Source: Onishia taeanensis
GTDB taxonomy: Bacteria > Pseudomonadota > Gammaproteobacteria > Pseudomonadales > Halomonadaceae
Reading direction: 5' to 3'
Assembly: GCF_013349955.1 (NCBI RefSeq)
Contig: NZ_JABVXC010000013.1
Coordinates: 1 to 64,000 of the forward strand
Length of the DNA: 64,000 bases
Positions within the stretch are counted from its first letter, which is position 1. Every line of letters starts with the position of its first letter. Position numbers and translations under genes: made by a program. The notes under the pieces are model-generated. The model was not told where the DNA came from, made no database searches, and saw only the letters and a list, made by a program, of their open reading frames with translations. Positions 63,288 through 64,000 of the stretch are shown here, piece by piece.

Positions 63288-64000
63288 CGCCGGCGAGCGG
63301 ATTCTGGTAGTGGGGCCGTCCTGGGTCGGAGACATGGTGATGGCCCAGAGCCTTCTGATGACGCTCAAGGCGCGCCATCCCGGCTGCACGGTGGGCGTGG
63401 TCGCTCCAGGCTGGTCGCTGCCGATCCTCGAGCGCATGGCGGAGGTCGACGAGGCGCTGGCATTGGAGGTGGGTCACGGGGAGTTCGGTTTCGCCGCTCG
63501 CCGTGAGCTGGCACGTCGTCTCAAGGGGCGCTTCGATCGGGCCATCGTGCTGCCACGCTCCTGGAAGTCGGCGATGGTGCCTTTCCTGGCACGCATTCCC
63601 AAGCGCCGAGGCTTTACCGGCGAGCAGCGATTGTGGCTGCTCAACGAGCGGCGCCACCTGGACAAGACGGTGCTCGACCAGACCGTCAAGCGCTTCGTCT
63701 CTCTGGGGCTACCCGAGCAGGAAGCGGCTGGCGGGAAATTTGCCATTCCACGCCCCCGCCTCGCCGTGGACCCGGACAATCTGGTCGAGCTCAGGCTCAC
63801 GCATCAGCTGTCATCGCGCCCGGCCATCGGCATGATGCCCGGGGCCGAATATGGCCCTGCCAAGCAGTGGCCCCTCGAGCACTTTCATTCGCTGGCGGAA
63901 AAGCTGGTGGCCGAGGGCTACGAGGTTCGGGTCTTGGGGGGAGACAAGGATGCCACCGCCGGTGAGGTGATCTGCGCGGGGCTGCCTCATGCCCATAATC
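63280..64000 (+). CDS. waaF: ADP-heptose--LPS heptosyltransferase II, 5' part
   Basis: The ATG at 63280 ([26 protein letters not shown]) lies inside the end of hldD, coupling the two. The 240 visible residues of this GT9 enzyme include [23 protein letters not shown] and [12 protein letters not shown]. It adds the second heptose to the LPS inner core. The right edge truncates the C-terminal domain. RfaF-type identity is favoured over RfaC by the [14 protein letters not shown] start. Confidence 0.93.
   Translation, partial: MANAGERILVVGPSWVGDMVMAQSLLMTLKARHPGCTVGVVAPGWSLPILERMAEVDEALALEVGHGEFGFAARRELARRLKGRFDRAIVLPRSWKSAMVPFLARIPKRRGFTGEQRLWLLNERRHLDKTVLDQTVKRFVSLGLPEQEAAGGKFAIPRPRLAVDPDNLVELRLTHQLSSRPAIGMMPGAEYGPAKQWPLEHFHSLAEKLVAEGYEVRVLGGDKDATAGEVICAGLPHAHN

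Overview
The window is a chromosomal segment from a GC-rich gammaproteobacterium, most likely Halomonadaceae (Halomonas group). This rests on the dnaA-dnaN-recF-gyrB order, a gamma-type atp operon (atpIBEFHAGDC), LPS-heptose genes and protein character; it is inference from gene content, not a database match. It contains the replication-origin neighbourhood: rpmH/dnaA with a DnaA-box-rich AT-rich spacer at 51.3-51.9 kb, a second DnaA-box-rich spacer upstream of mnmG at 24.8-25.3 kb, parAB, and six parS-like sites at 55.0-59.2 kb.

Layout. 0-6 kb: the end of a probable D-2-hydroxyglutarate dehydrogenase, then HglS (together a lysine/2-oxoadipate route), a DMT exporter with a divergent LysR, and a LysR/old-yellow-enzyme divergent pair. 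6-13 kb (minus strand): glmS, glmU, apbE, uppP (cell-wall precursor supply) and mgtE. 13-20 kb: the complete F1Fo ATP synthase operon. 20-25 kb: parB, parA, rsmG, mnmG, then an origin-like spacer. 25-29.5 kb: a polar amino acid ABC transporter, erpA, a 98-bp compound palindrome and argC. 29.7-36.4 kb (plus strand): a CLC chloride channel, hemJ-thiD-thiE, hemL behind three DnaA boxes, and a fused APH-like/P-loop kinase.

36.4-43.9 kb is the accessory block. A sigma-54-type promoter precedes a 375-residue Gly/Ala-rich secreted protein, a small secreted protein that shares its C-terminal module, a periplasmic C39-type cysteine protease and a third secreted protein. Convergent to these are an outer-membrane beta-barrel, a sigma-54 enhancer-binding protein and a CsgD-like LuxR regulator. 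Together they look like a surface-fibre/biofilm-matrix secretion system analogous to, but not identical in composition with, the Pseudomonas fap functional amyloid operon. This is the best candidate for an under-described system.

44-51.3 kb: rdgB-hemW, an OmpA-type lipoprotein, rlmJ, then mnmE, yidC, rnpA and rpmH on the minus strand. 51.9-58.1 kb: dnaA, dnaN, recF, gyrB. 58.3-64 kb: gmhB, glyS and glyQ (minus), then hldD and the start of waaF (plus). The 24.8-47.5 kb segment separates mnmE from mnmG, which are adjacent in many relatives.
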